A stretch of DNA of 64,000 nt from DATJOJ01 sp035507035. Its GTDB lineage: Bacteria > Acidobacteriota > Terriglobia > Terriglobales > Acidobacteriaceae. A model generated the notes under the pieces. That model saw only the letters and a program-made list of their open reading frames with translations. It ran no database searches and was not told where the DNA came from. Numbering within the stretch: the first letter of the stretch is position 1; each line of letters opens with the position of its first letter. Below, piece by piece: positions 42,436-52,328 of the stretch. Made by a program: the position numbers and the translations under genes. The stretch lies in NCBI GenBank assembly GCA_035507035.1, contig DATJOJ010000055.1, positions 1 to 64,000 of the forward strand. Direction: 5' to 3'.

Positions 42436-43839
42436 ATGAGCGAGGATAAAGACCTAAAACGGCCCACGACGGAACAGCAAGCGCAGTCGCAGGAGGACGG
42501 GAACGGATCGCCCCATCTGAGTGCGCAGGCGCAGCGTGACGAAGAAATCGCCGCCATACAGGCGCACTCCAAGCACCAACCGGTGACGATTCAGCGGCCG
42601 CCGGAAATTTCTCCAGCCTCGCCGCGGAAAGCTTTGCTGATTGTGGCGGTCGTCTTTGCTGTGCTGGTGATTGCTGGAGCCATTACTTTGTTTAGCCATG
42701 CCACCCACGAACGCGCTTTAGCGGCCGCAACCGATCGCGAGGCAATTCCAACGGTGGCGGTTGTACATCCCCTGGCGGAAAAACCGGATGAGGAACTGGT
42801 GCTGCCTGGATCGCTGCTGGCCTGGGAAGAGTCTCCGATTTACGCGCGGACGAATGGTTATCTTCTGAAATGGTTCAAGGACATTGGCAGTCATGTAAAA
42901 GCGGGCGACTTGCTGGCGACGATTGACACTCCTGAGGTCGATCAAGAACTGAACCAGACTCGCGCCACGCGGCAGCAAATTCTGGCACAACTGGATCTGG
43001 CGAAGATCAGTGCCGACCGTTGGGAAAACTTGCGCAAGACCGATTCGGTTTCGGCGCAGGAAGCGGACGTGCAGAGCAGCGGCTACAAGCAAAGCCTGGC
43101 GAATCTGGCCGCAGCGGATGCCAACGTCAGCCGGCTGGAACAGTTGGAGGGATTTAAGCGGGTTTATGCGCCGTTCAACGGCGTGATCTCACGCCGAAAC
43201 GTCGATCCGGGCGCGCTGATCAACGCGGGCTCGACCGGTGGCGGGGCAGCGGGCCGGGAATTGTTTGACATTGAGCGTGTCGACCCTTTGCGCGTCTTCA
43301 CGAGCGTTCCGCAAGCGTACTCGCCCTACATCATTGTGGGCCACAACGCGACAGTGACGCTGCAAGAATTTCCGGGACAGAAATTTACCGCCAAGATCGC
43401 GCGCACATCGGAATCGATTGAAACCAATACCCGCACCTTGCTCACGGAAGTGGACGTGCCAAACAAAGATGAACGTCTGCTACCGGGTTCGTTTGGAGAG
43501 GTTCACTTTAAGGTAGGATCCAACGTGAACAAGGTCACGGTGCCGGTCAATGCGATGCTCTTCCGCGCACAAAACGCGCAACTGGCCGTGATCGGACCCG
43601 ATAATAAGGTGCAGCTGCGGTCGATCACGATTGGAAGAGATTACGGAACCACGCTGGAAATTCTGGATGGCGTCACGGTCAATGACCAAATCGTCATCAA
43701 TCCTCCCGATTCCTTGGAGGACGGACAGCTGGTGAATGTGGCGGCGGCTCCCGCGGGCGGAAGCCAGGGACAACCTGGTCAATCCCCGCAGCAACACGAA
43801 AATGCCCCGGCGAACCGCTCTGCTGGGGGCGGGCAGTGA
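42436..43839 (+). CDS. RND efflux periplasmic adaptor subunit
   Basis: 467-residue membrane-fusion protein. An acidic N-terminal cytoplasmic stretch precedes a TM helix (LLIVAVVFAVLVIAGAITLF, about 69-88). Then come the biotinyl-lipoyl-like domain halves (ESPIYARTNGYLLKWFKDIG...AGDLLATIDTPEVDQEL and the later FKRVYAPFNGVISRRNVDPGALIN), a coiled-coil hairpin, and a beta-barrel (VFTSVPQAYSPYI...LPGSFGEVHFKV). It overlaps the next gene by four bases (GTGA). Confidence 0.95.
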   Translation: MSEDKDLKRPTTEQQAQSQEDGNGSPHLSAQAQRDEEIAAIQAHSKHQPVTIQRPPEISPASPRKALLIVAVVFAVLVIAGAITLFSHATHERALAAATDREAIPTVAVVHPLAEKPDEELVLPGSLLAWEESPIYARTNGYLLKWFKDIGSHVKAGDLLATIDTPEVDQELNQTRATRQQILAQLDLAKISADRWENLRKTDSVSAQEADVQSSGYKQSLANLAAADANVSRLEQLEGFKRVYAPFNGVISRRNVDPGALINAGSTGGGAAGRELFDIERVDPLRVFTSVPQAYSPYIIVGHNATVTLQEFPGQKFTAKIARTSESIETNTRTLLTEVDVPNKDERLLPGSFGEVHFKVGSNVNKVTVPVNAMLFRAQNAQLAVIGPDNKVQLRSITIGRDYGTTLEILDGVTVNDQIVINPPDSLEDGQLVNVAAAPAGGSQGQPGQSPQQHENAPANRSAGGGQ

Positions 43840-45320
43840 AGCGAATCTCCCCAGCCACGGTTGTTTTTCTGCTGATGCTTACGAGCGCTTGCACCGTGGG
43901 CCCGAGGTACAGCCGGCCAGCGGCAACGGCGCAAGCTCCGGATGCGTGGAAGACGCAACCGCCATGGGAGCAGGCAACACCGAAGGATTCGATTCCCAAG
44001 GGTCCGTGGTGGGAGATTTATCACGACACCACGTTGAATGATTACGAGCGGCAGTTGTTGCAAGCAAATCAGTCGCTGATCGCGGCGCGAGATCGATTGA
44101 ATCAGGCGCGTTCGTTAGCACGCGTGGCGACTGCCGACTATTTTCCGCAGCTCGCTGCCGATCCCAGCGGATATCGTGAGCGCGGATCGGGCAACCGTCC
44201 GCTAAATGGGTTTGCGCCATCCACGCAGGTAGTTCCGCCGTACACCGAAAACGTTTACACGATTCCCTTTTCCTTGAATTACGAAGCCGACTTGTTTGGA
44301 CGCGTGCGGCGCAATGTGGAAGCGGCTAACGCCAACTTGCAATCCACGGCTGCCGATTTGGCGAATGTGCAACTGGTGTTGACCGCGGAACTGGCCGCCG
44401 ATTATTTCTCGCTGCGTGAGCTCGACGCGGAATACGCGGTTGTAAAAGAATCAGTGGGCTATCAACAAAAGGGGTTGGACCTGGTGAATAGCCGTCATAC
44501 GGGGGGAATCGCTAGTGGATTGGATGTGGCTCAACAGGCGGCGTTGCTCGATTCGACTATTTCGCAGCTCGCCTTGGTGCAGCAAACGCGGGCGCAATAC
44601 GAACATGCCATCGCCGCATTGTTAGGACAGCCGGCATACACGTTTAGCGTTGCAGTGGTCCCGCTCAACGCCACGCCGCCACCGGTTCCACTGGGAGTGC
44701 CGTCGGATGTGCTGGAGCGCCGTCCCGATATCTCCACCTCGGAACGCATGATGGCTTATGAGAATGCAGAAGTCGGCCTGGCTCGAACGGCTTTTTATCC
44801 GCACATCACGTTGAGTGGCGCGGGAGGATGGCAGAGCACGGACATCGCTTCCCTGCTCAATGCGCCAAGCCTTTTCTGGTCGCTGGGCGCGGACGTATTA
44901 CAACCGATTGTTCAAGGCGGACGGAATCGGGCGAACTATGCCGCAGCGAAAGCGGCCTACGACGAAGCTGTGGCGAACTATCGGCAATCGGTGCTAACCG
45001 CATTTCAGCAAGTGGAAGATGGCATCAGCAACCTGAGCACGCTGGCCCAAGCTTTCTCGACGCAAACTGCGGCGGTCGAAGAGGCTCGTCGCGAGTTGGA
45101 TATCGCTAATAATCGCTACGTCGGCGGAGTTACTAATTATCTCGATGTCATCACGGCCCAAACCACCTTGCTCGACAGCGAACGACTGCAAACGCAATTA
45201 CTGGGGCAGCGGATGGTGAGCTCGGTGTATCTGGTGAAAGCGTTGGGCGGGGGTTGGGATGCGAGTGAAATTAAGGGCGACCGCGTTCACCCGCAACCCG
45301 GACAAATCCTGCAGCAGTAA
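43836..45320 (+). CDS. Outer-membrane efflux channel (NodT/TolC family lipoprotein)
   Basis: 494 residues. Lipobox LMLTSAC (Cys about 19) marks an outer-membrane lipoprotein. The two long helical repeats typical of the family are visible, with the conserved ALLGQPAYTF and GVPSDVLERRPDISTSERMMAYENAEVGLART. It completes the permease-adaptor-channel operon. A GTG start overlaps the adaptor stop. Confidence 0.94.
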   Translation: MKRISPATVVFLLMLTSACTVGPRYSRPAATAQAPDAWKTQPPWEQATPKDSIPKGPWWEIYHDTTLNDYERQLLQANQSLIAARDRLNQARSLARVATADYFPQLAADPSGYRERGSGNRPLNGFAPSTQVVPPYTENVYTIPFSLNYEADLFGRVRRNVEAANANLQSTAADLANVQLVLTAELAADYFSLRELDAEYAVVKESVGYQQKGLDLVNSRHTGGIASGLDVAQQAALLDSTISQLALVQQTRAQYEHAIAALLGQPAYTFSVAVVPLNATPPPVPLGVPSDVLERRPDISTSERMMAYENAEVGLARTAFYPHITLSGAGGWQSTDIASLLNAPSLFWSLGADVLQPIVQGGRNRANYAAAKAAYDEAVANYRQSVLTAFQQVEDGISNLSTLAQAFSTQTAAVEEARRELDIANNRYVGGVTNYLDVITAQTTLLDSERLQTQLLGQRMVSSVYLVKALGGGWDASEIKGDRVHPQPGQILQQ

Positions 45321-45392
45321 CACCTGCTGCCGACGCGCAACCGGAGTGAAAGCGAAGCACGATTACGCGTCAGTGGGCGTGGGCGGCCAGAC

Positions 45393-47207
45393 TCACTGCA
45401 CCGTAACCGATACTTTGGCTGTAGCCTGCGTGGATCCGGAAGACGCATTCACCACAACTGAGTAAGTGCCGGCAGGCGTGCTCGTGCCTGTGGAAGTCAC
45501 AGTCTTCTGAGCGGCACCGCTTCCTCCACATGAGGAGAGTAAAAGTCCGCCGGCAAGAATTGCGGAGAGAGCCATCAGCCGACGGGCCCGCCGTTTCTCG
45601 ATTCCTCCCACAACAACAAAGCCGGCGATGCCGAAGCCCGCGAGGTTGTAGAACGGGAAGCCGGGTTCTTTCGAGTGCCGCTTATTGGCAGCAGAGGCCG
45701 CGGTGCTCGAGATTGTGAGCGTCGACTTGGCGGCGCTTGCGCTGGGAGTGACCGAGGCAGGAGAGAACGTGCAGGTCAGACCAGCAGGCAAGTTGGAGCA
45801 GCTAAGCGAAACGGGAGCGCTCAAGGCAGCGGTTGGAGCAGCTACGCTCAATCCCAGGCCGGCGGACCCGGCGCTTCCGATGGTCACAGATTGAGGCGAT
45901 GCGCTTAATTGAATAGTGGCGGAAGGCGTGGTTGAACTCACCGGGCATGGCGGCGTGTATGCCAGAACGGAAGTGATGTGGTTGAGGATTCCGGGTTTTC
46001 CGACCGCTTGCACAAACAGGCTGTAGTTTCCGGCTGCCAGGGGATAGCTGCACAGGTCAACGGAACTCGACCCGACGGACTGATCGCCGAGCGGCATGAG
46101 ATTTTGGCCATCCGTGCTGATGTAGACCGTGTAATGGTCGAGCGTATTTTCGTTGCCCTTCACGCTCCATTGCAGCGTGCTGCCAGTCACCGAACCCGAA
46201 ATGCTGAGACAGTTATCGATTCCAGACTCGATTTCGGTGGCCTCCTCGTAGTCATTCCAAGTGACCAGCTGCAGCGTTGAGAGCTGTTTGCCGGAATTGT
46301 AGAGGCCGTTGATTTCGGAGAACGTCTGCAGCCAAGTCTGTCCACATTGTTGTGACATGACGCGATGGGTACCCCACCCCGCCATAGTGTCGTTGAAACC
46401 CTTGTAGCCGGCGCCGATGGTTTCTTCTTTTGCAAAGGGCATTCCCGCCTGATAGAAGCTCGCCAGATACTGCATGCCGTAATCGGGCAGGGTGGGCTGA
46501 ATCCAAGAATATGCGCCTTGCGACAATGGTTCGGAGAAGCCAGGATTGTCCTGGAAAAGAAATGCCGGCTTGCTGGCAAGCGCACTTTGTACCGCGTTCC
46601 AATCGACGGACGTCGACAAGTCAAAATTCGTGACCATGGGCTGGCCATTGATACGGTAGTAGGCGGAAGATGGGAAGTACGTCTGTTCGGCGTATTGCAG
46701 GTCCCGGATCACGACATCCTGCGTGGAACAGCCTCCGCAGCTTTGCTGCAGAGCACCGTGATCCAGCATGATGGCGAAAGTAAAGCCGGGATGAGTTTCG
46801 GCTTCTTTCATTACCAGCTGGGCGGCTTGATCTTCGGAATTGTTCGGACCATACCAATCGAGGATGACACCCTGAATGCCCCGGCTGATCATGTCCTCGA
46901 CTTGCGCGTGAACTTGCGCAGGGTCGGTCGAGCTGTAGCCAATGTTCATGTGATCGGATCTGCCAAACCACAATAGAAGATGAGCGAAGACCTGCGTATT
47001 TGCGCCGGAATAGAGCAAGGAATGAACGTCGACTTTGCTGATGTTGCTGGCTCCGAGATTGCCGTTCGACTGCGAACGAAAACTGTTGGCGGCGCTGGTG
47101 TTGTTCGAAGTGAGGGCGGAAAGTGTAGTGGTTGGCTGGACGGTCAGATTGCCGGCAAATGAGAGAATCGAAAAACCTAGAAAAAATAAAAAAATGCCGT
47201 AACGCAT
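45393..47207 (-). CDS. Secreted glycosidase-like protein with Ig-like and anchor-like tail
   Basis: 604 residues from the ATG at 47207, chosen because it opens a signal peptide (MRYGIFLFFLGFSILSFAG). The N-terminal two-thirds resembles GH99-like/endo-mannosidase domains: VFAHLLLWFGRSDHMNIGYSS, GVILDWYGPNN, FAIMLDHGAL, LVTWNDYEEATEIES. Then an Ig-like domain. The tail is odd: a hydrophobic helix (about 519-536), basic EKRRARR, a second hydrophobic helix ending LLLSSCGG (Cys560), and another short Ig-like repeat. Catalytic residues are not certain. Confidence 0.76.
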   Translation of the reverse strand: MRYGIFLFFLGFSILSFAGNLTVQPTTTLSALTSNNTSAANSFRSQSNGNLGASNISKVDVHSLLYSGANTQVFAHLLLWFGRSDHMNIGYSSTDPAQVHAQVEDMISRGIQGVILDWYGPNNSEDQAAQLVMKEAETHPGFTFAIMLDHGALQQSCGGCSTQDVVIRDLQYAEQTYFPSSAYYRINGQPMVTNFDLSTSVDWNAVQSALASKPAFLFQDNPGFSEPLSQGAYSWIQPTLPDYGMQYLASFYQAGMPFAKEETIGAGYKGFNDTMAGWGTHRVMSQQCGQTWLQTFSEINGLYNSGKQLSTLQLVTWNDYEEATEIESGIDNCLSISGSVTGSTLQWSVKGNENTLDHYTVYISTDGQNLMPLGDQSVGSSSVDLCSYPLAAGNYSLFVQAVGKPGILNHITSVLAYTPPCPVSSTTPSATIQLSASPQSVTIGSAGSAGLGLSVAAPTAALSAPVSLSCSNLPAGLTCTFSPASVTPSASAAKSTLTISSTAASAANKRHSKEPGFPFYNLAGFGIAGFVVVGGIEKRRARRLMALSAILAGGLLLSSCGGSGAAQKTVTSTGTSTPAGTYSVVVNASSGSTQATAKVSVTVQ

Positions 47208-47772
47208 GAATATCCTCTTGTACGCCGCGACGCGGCGGTGCAGCGTTGAATTAACTTTGGCCGAACTCGGGGCTGACGAAAACAAGTGACGCATCTCGCG
47301 AATGCTGCTGACGCCGGGGTCGAACTCGGAGGACACGGCAATGCGAGACGCAACTTCAGTTTTCCGCGGGCACGCTAAAGGATTGCAATGCTATTCGGCC
47401 ATCAGTTGTGTTGCCCACCCGGAACCAGAGCAAGGACCGTTCTGCACAAACCAATCCTTGGAACACCGGGAACGAAACCGCAAGACGTGCTAAGCCGCGG
47501 GCGCGAAGCTGAGCCTTGAACCATCACAGGAAGGGACCCAACGCTAAAGGAGGGACCGAACTTCTGCGGGGAACTGACTATCAAGCCCCGAAGTCAACGA
47601 CCGTGACTACAAAATAATTCGGGTTTTCACCTGAGTCAAACTCGGAAGTCCACTGTAGGAAGTACATGGTGGTCTGTAGGGCGAACTACGGGATCGGATT
47701 GGGAAAGGTGACGGTACGGCCTCTTACCGAAGTTTTTGACGAGAAGGCGAAGCTACCGGATAATAAAGATGT
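47208..47772. other. Spacer without a recognised gene
   Basis: 565 bases between the glycosidase-like gene (minus) and tRNA-Gln (plus). Open frames on both strands lack family features. It presumably holds the promoters of both. No repeat or terminator recognised. Confidence 0.4.
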
Positions 47773-47846
47773 TGCCCCCTCGTTCAACGGCAGGACAGCT
47801 GACTCTGGATCAGCATATCGGGGTTCGAATCCCTGGGGGGCAGCCA
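47773..47846 (+). tRNA. tRNA-Gln (anticodon CTG)
   Basis: Acceptor TGCCCCC (47773-47779) pairs with GGGGGCA (47836-47842); then G and an encoded CCA (47844-47846). The anticodon stem GCTGA/TCAGC encloses CTCTGGA, giving anticodon CTG. The T arm is CGGGG-TTCGAAT-CCCTG. A GTT/GAC D stem with ACGGC loop completes a class I tRNA of 74 bases. Confidence 0.96.
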
Positions 47847-48212
47847 ATAAATCCTCGGTATTAATGCGTGTTTGCCGCGATTTCTTCAATTCTCAAACTT
47901 TCTCAGTCGAGTTCGCGTCCTTACTGTGTCCGCTTTCCGTAGACTTGCTCACTGGTGTGAATAGGGCACGGGATGGAAGAGTGACTCAACTGTCCTTTGG
48001 AAGTAGGCGAACAAACAGCGCACGCTTGGGCTATCGCCTGTTAGCGTCCGTTGACTTCCGAGTTGCTCGTCACACGTCCACAATCGCGGAAGCGAGGGCC
48101 GGATCTCCGCGATCCGGCCGTATCAAGCGAGCTTAAAGGGCCTCGCAAACCTGAGCTTTGCCGAACTCAATCTAGGAGCGCCACAGGTTTGCGGCCAGGT
48201 TGAGTTGCTGGC
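47847..48212. other. Spacer after tRNA-Gln
   Basis: 366 bases with no recognised gene. An open frame spans it but its translation is Arg/Ser-rich without family likeness. I see no repeat of the tRNA 3' end that would mark an integrated element. Confidence 0.4.
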
Positions 48213-49481
48213 TTATGCTCCCGGTGTTGGAATTGCCAGATAAGCGTGTATGTAACCAGTGTTCGGGTCGAATGCGAGCCCGATGATTTCACCCCTGGAA
48301 TTGATCGAGCAGGCCGTCTCCAAAAACAGACCGGTGGTTCCGGCAACGAGAGTGTTGAGATCGACGAGCACTCCGTTCTGGCGCACGAACGCGCGCAGCA
48401 CACTGAAGTCAGAGTTTGCTGAAGCGCCGACAATCTGACCTTCATCGTTAATGCCCAGCGCGAAACTCCAGAAGTCGCTGCCGACTACTCCCAGGTCTTT
48501 CATCTTCCTGGTTTGGGGAGTCCACAAGAATGCGTGAGTCGTCTGGTCGCCGGTCACATCGGAGCCACCGACTACTTGTCCGAGATTGTTAATGCCGTGA
48601 GCCATGTTGTTGGTCACCCCTCCCAGGCTACCGAGGTCAGTGGCTCTTCCGCTTTGCCAAAGCAAAGCATGAACCGGTGATAGGTAGAACAGCCAGATTG
48701 GATTGAACGGGCCGCAGCTTCCCGAGGTGCCGACCACCTGGCCCAGGTTATTGATCGAAAACGCCACACCTTCAGCGTCGCCCCCCGTCGTCGGGAGTGG
48801 CTGAATCGAGTTGCCGAACCACACCGCGGGCTTGAACTCATAGCTCTGTGGCGCGGTGCAGGCCGGATCTTGTTTCGTATTCTCCGCATAGCCGGCGATC
48901 GCGCCCCAGATGTTGATCTGATTCGCGACCCCATTCGCGCCTCCCAGGGTCTTGAGCGCAACCATCTTGTTCTGCTTCCAGATGAATGGGACGCACGGCG
49001 TGGGCGAGGACGAGTAGCCCATCGCTTGAAAGCCGCAGAAGTCTTCCGTCGTCGAAAGATCTGACGAGGTATTTTCTGCCTCTCCAGCCGCGAAGCCCCA
49101 TTCGTTCACGCCAAACGCGATGCTGTTGCCGCCGAGGCCGGGGTTCCCGATGTCGGTCATCTCTCCGCCATGCCACAGAACGGCATGTTCGGCCGCACCT
49201 ACTGCAGCGCCCCCACTCACCCAACCACCATTCGAGATCACGAACGGCTGGCCAGGCTGGTTGGCATTGGTTCCAACAATACCGAGATCCTGGATTGTGT
49301 ATTGCACATTCTGGGTGCCATTTTGGCCTCGCGCCCGCGACTGTGCGTGCGTGAGCCCGCCGAAACTGACGAGCGTTAAGCCGAGGCAGGCGATACCAGC
49401 CCAATGCAACCGTTGATTCCACCGGGGTTGAGAAATCATTCGAGACCCGCCTTTTAGCCACCACAAGACTTTGGATTTCAT
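48213..49481 (-). CDS. HAF-repeat secreted protein
   Basis: 422 residues. AAGGAG precedes the ATG at 49481 and a signal peptide follows (hydrophobic LHWAGIACLGLTLVSFGGL, about 25-43). The mature part is a series of repeats of the form GxAxGINNxGQVVGxSxxxxxxxHAFLW (e.g. MAHGINNLGQVVGGSDV, SFALGINDEGQIVGASAN), as in the extracellular HAF family. They probably form a beta-propeller. Function unknown. It is 30 bases downstream of a small CPxC protein gene on the same strand. Confidence 0.82.
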   Translation of the reverse strand: MKSKVLWWLKGGSRMISQPRWNQRLHWAGIACLGLTLVSFGGLTHAQSRARGQNGTQNVQYTIQDLGIVGTNANQPGQPFVISNGGWVSGGAAVGAAEHAVLWHGGEMTDIGNPGLGGNSIAFGVNEWGFAAGEAENTSSDLSTTEDFCGFQAMGYSSSPTPCVPFIWKQNKMVALKTLGGANGVANQINIWGAIAGYAENTKQDPACTAPQSYEFKPAVWFGNSIQPLPTTGGDAEGVAFSINNLGQVVGTSGSCGPFNPIWLFYLSPVHALLWQSGRATDLGSLGGVTNNMAHGINNLGQVVGGSDVTGDQTTHAFLWTPQTRKMKDLGVVGSDFWSFALGINDEGQIVGASANSDFSVLRAFVRQNGVLVDLNTLVAGTTGLFLETACSINSRGEIIGLAFDPNTGYIHAYLAIPTPGA

Positions 49482-49511
49482 ATTTTTTTCTCCTTTTACT
49501 GTCGGGTTGCG

Positions 49512-49787
49512 TCATTCGCTGGCGGCCTTCGGTTTCTGAACACGTTTGAGCAGCGAGTTAAGGCAAATCATCGAAGTACCATCGGTCGCTTGCGAGTGGT
49601 GGATTGCCTCGGACTCAAGCCAGATTTCTACCTCTGCTGGCGACAGGTTCGAGATCACCCCAATGCCCCCTAAAGGAATCATTTCGCCTTCAGCCGCACA
49701 TTGGGGGCACCACGCACGCAGTGCTCTCCGCCCTCGCAAAACCAGCATCGAATCCGTTTCAATCGTGATCTTCGTGTGCTTTGCCAT
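49512..49787 (-). CDS. Small CPxC-containing protein
   Basis: 91 residues, no known family. One zinc-knuckle-like CPQC (about 28-31). SNLSPAEVEIWLESEAIHHS (about 47-66), followed by MICLNSLL, resembles a small helix-turn-helix such as excisionase-type domains. No signal peptide. It is probably cytosolic and perhaps regulatory. It is first of a two-gene minus-strand set with the HAF protein. Confidence 0.65.
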   Translation of the reverse strand: MAKHTKITIETDSMLVLRGRRALRAWCPQCAAEGEMIPLGGIGVISNLSPAEVEIWLESEAIHHSQATDGTSMICLNSLLKRVQKPKAASE

Positions 49788-50048
49788 AACCCGCGCTCTT
49801 TCCTTGCCCAGTGAGGCCCCTTGTTAACAGTGCTTTCGCGGATGAACAGGTGGAGCTTGCCCGAAGGACGGATCGGAAGTCTTTTCAAGAGTCCTGATTA
49901 TTTCTGATTATTTTTCGCGTTGGCCGCAGATCGCAGAAACAAGAGCAGTTACCTGCGATGGCGAAGCGACAGGTGTGGTGTCTGAGTCAGAGTGAAAGCG
50001 TGCTAGAATCCAATTCCTGAAACGCCCGATGTTGAATTAGGGTGCCCG
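49788..50048. promoter_or_regulatory. Divergent spacer, CPxC and winged-helix/TPR genes
   Basis: 261 bases holding the promoters of two divergent genes. A direct repeat GATTATTTCTGATTATTTTT is seen at about 49896-49915. I do not recognise a consensus promoter. Confidence 0.35.
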
Positions 50049-52328
50049 ATGGCCTCGAGCGCAGATCAGAAGACCAAGCAACTCTATGAATTTGGCCCCT
50101 TCCGCGTAGACCCGGAAAAGGAACTCCTGCTACGGGACAAAGAATCCATCCCACTTTCTCCTAAGGCGTTTCAGGTCTTGCTGGTGCTGATGCGCCGGAA
50201 GCAGGAACTCGTCACGAAAGATGAACTGCTGAAGGCCGTCTGGCCGGATACGTTCGTCGAAGAGACCAACCTTAGCCGGAACATTTTTCTTTTACGTAAG
50301 GCACTCGGCGAGAGTCCGCAGGATCACCAGTACATTGTCACTGTGCCCGGCCGTGGCTATCGGTTTGCGGAAGACGTTCAGTTCGTGCCCGAAGAGGAGC
50401 TGAACCTCGTTGCCGCAAGTCACTCCCAAGTGCAGATCGAGGTGAAAGAAACCAAGCCTTGGGGATGGATCGCCGTTGCCGGGGTGCTGTTAGTGGGGGC
50501 AGCCATTGGCACGATTAAGTTCCTCGTCCATCCCTCGCCAGCTCTCACCGACAAAGACAGCGTCGTGCTCGCCGACTTCGCAAATTCCACCGGCGACCCA
50601 GTTTTTGATGGCACTTTGCGCGAAGGTCTCGCGGTGGAACTGGAACAGTCGCCTTTCCTAAGAATCATGGATGATGCGCAGCTCCAGCGCGATCTGCGAC
50701 TCATGAACATTCAGCCTGGCTCACGGATCACCAATCAGATTGCGCACGACGTCTGTGTCCGCGAAGGAGCCGCCGCCACCATCAATGGCGCAATCGCCAG
50801 CCTGGGAAAAAGCTACGTAATCACCCTGCAGGCAACTACGTGTCAGGACGGGGCAACTCTCGCGCGTGAGCAGACGCAGGCCCAAGATAAAGAGCACGTG
50901 TTGAGCGCGTTGGGAAGCGCGACGACCGCCATGCGCCGAAAATTAGGCGAGTCGCTCAGCTCTATTCAGAAGCTGGATCGACCGCTGGAACAGGTAACGA
51001 CACCTTCGCTGGAAGCCCTTCAGGACTACTCTGCCGGACTTTCCATCATGGGTCAGGGTCACTTTCTAGCCGCTGTCCCGTTGTTTGAGCGCGCCACTGC
51101 AATCGATCCGAACTTCGCACTGGCTTACTATCTTGAAGGCATCGCGTATGAACAGGCCGGGGATATGGAACGGAGTGCGGAGTATTCGAAACGGGCCTTC
51201 AGTCTGGCCGATCGGGTCTCCGAGACGGAGCGAACCGAGATCACTGCCTACTACTACAGAACCACGGGTGAGTTGGACAAGGAGCTTGACGCCTATCAAT
51301 TGGCCTCCGCCAACTACCTCCATCGATGGGGCTCGTATAACCAATTAAGCCTCATCCATATCGATATGGGGCAATTTGAAGAGGGATTGAAGGAAGGTCA
51401 GGAAGCAACTCGGTTGGAACCCACTGTCGAGCCTCCCTATCGTCGCGAATTGGACGCATATATCTGCCTGGATCGCCTCTCGGAAGCCGACCAGCTAACG
51501 GCGAAAGTGCGGACGCTGGGAATTGATGGTTCGAGAATCCACCAGCGTTTCCTCGAATTGGCCTATGTCAAGGACGATAAAATCGCCATCGCCCGGGAAA
51601 TTCAATGGTTCGCAGGCAAACCGGAAGAGTATCTCAGCTTCGGCTTGCAAGCGGCCAACCTGAACCTGCACGGGGAGCGTCGTGAGTCGCATAAGTTGTA
51701 TCAGCGGGCCGCCGACACAGCGCGGCGTCTAGGATTGCGGTACGTCGCCGACGAGTATGAGGAAGCCGATGCGCGCGCTGACGCATTGTCAGGCAATTGT
51801 CAGACTGTGCGCCGTCTGGGACGTCCGGCATTGGCAGTTGCGATGTGTGGCGAAGCGGCCACAGCGGAAAAGCTCGCCGCAGAGACTTCGAAAGCTCTCC
51901 CAAACGGAACCATCTGGAATGCCGTACAGTTACCCGAGATACAAGCCATGATCGCGCTCCAACGCGATGAACCTGCCAAGAGCGTAGAACTGCTGGCATC
52001 TGCCTCGCCCTACGAACGCGCGTATCCCGATGCGATTTATGTGCGTGGCCTGGCTTACTTGCGAATGCATAAAGGCGCGGAAGGAGCCGCTGAGTTTCAG
52101 AAAATTGTGGACCACAAGGGCACGAACTGGGGAGCGACTTGGGTCCACCCCAATTGGGGACAGTACTATTCACTCTCGTATCTGGGAATGGCCCGCGGCT
52201 ATGCGCTCGCGGGCGACATTGCGAGTGCGAAAAGAGCGTACCAGGATTTCTTCGGACTCTGGAAAGATGCCGACCCTGATATTCCCATTCTCAAGCGAGC
52301 CAAAACGGACTATGCGAAGTTCAATTGA
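50049..52328 (+). CDS. Winged-helix regulator with TM segment and TPR repeats
   Basis: 759 residues. The N-terminal domain (about 10-115) is an OmpR/CadC-type winged helix (YEFGPFRVDPEKELLLR, PLSPKAFQVLLVLMRR, TNLSRNIFLLRKALGES, YIVTVPGRGYRFAEDV). A TM segment follows (GWIAVAGVLLVGAAIGTIKF, about 138-157). Then a TolB-like domain (VVLADFANSTGDPVFDGTLREGL), then TPR repeats to the end (AVPLFERATAIDPNFALAYYLEGIAYEQAGD and others). This is a membrane-bound transcription factor that senses something through its C-terminal part, an abundant Acidobacteriota type. Confidence 0.88.
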   Translation: MASSADQKTKQLYEFGPFRVDPEKELLLRDKESIPLSPKAFQVLLVLMRRKQELVTKDELLKAVWPDTFVEETNLSRNIFLLRKALGESPQDHQYIVTVPGRGYRFAEDVQFVPEEELNLVAASHSQVQIEVKETKPWGWIAVAGVLLVGAAIGTIKFLVHPSPALTDKDSVVLADFANSTGDPVFDGTLREGLAVELEQSPFLRIMDDAQLQRDLRLMNIQPGSRITNQIAHDVCVREGAAATINGAIASLGKSYVITLQATTCQDGATLAREQTQAQDKEHVLSALGSATTAMRRKLGESLSSIQKLDRPLEQVTTPSLEALQDYSAGLSIMGQGHFLAAVPLFERATAIDPNFALAYYLEGIAYEQAGDMERSAEYSKRAFSLADRVSETERTEITAYYYRTTGELDKELDAYQLASANYLHRWGSYNQLSLIHIDMGQFEEGLKEGQEATRLEPTVEPPYRRELDAYICLDRLSEADQLTAKVRTLGIDGSRIHQRFLELAYVKDDKIAIAREIQWFAGKPEEYLSFGLQAANLNLHGERRESHKLYQRAADTARRLGLRYVADEYEEADARADALSGNCQTVRRLGRPALAVAMCGEAATAEKLAAETSKALPNGTIWNAVQLPEIQAMIALQRDEPAKSVELLASASPYERAYPDAIYVRGLAYLRMHKGAEGAAEFQKIVDHKGTNWGATWVHPNWGQYYSLSYLGMARGYALAGDIASAKRAYQDFFGLWKDADPDIPILKRAKTDYAKFN

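Noticed and set aside
47666..48136. 156-codon open frame spanning tRNA-Gln
   Set aside because: It runs through a well-formed tRNA gene, and the rest of its translation has no protein family features.
47773..48212. tRNA-Gln as attachment site of an integrated element
   Set aside because: No integrase and no repeated copy of the tRNA 3' end found nearby in the window.
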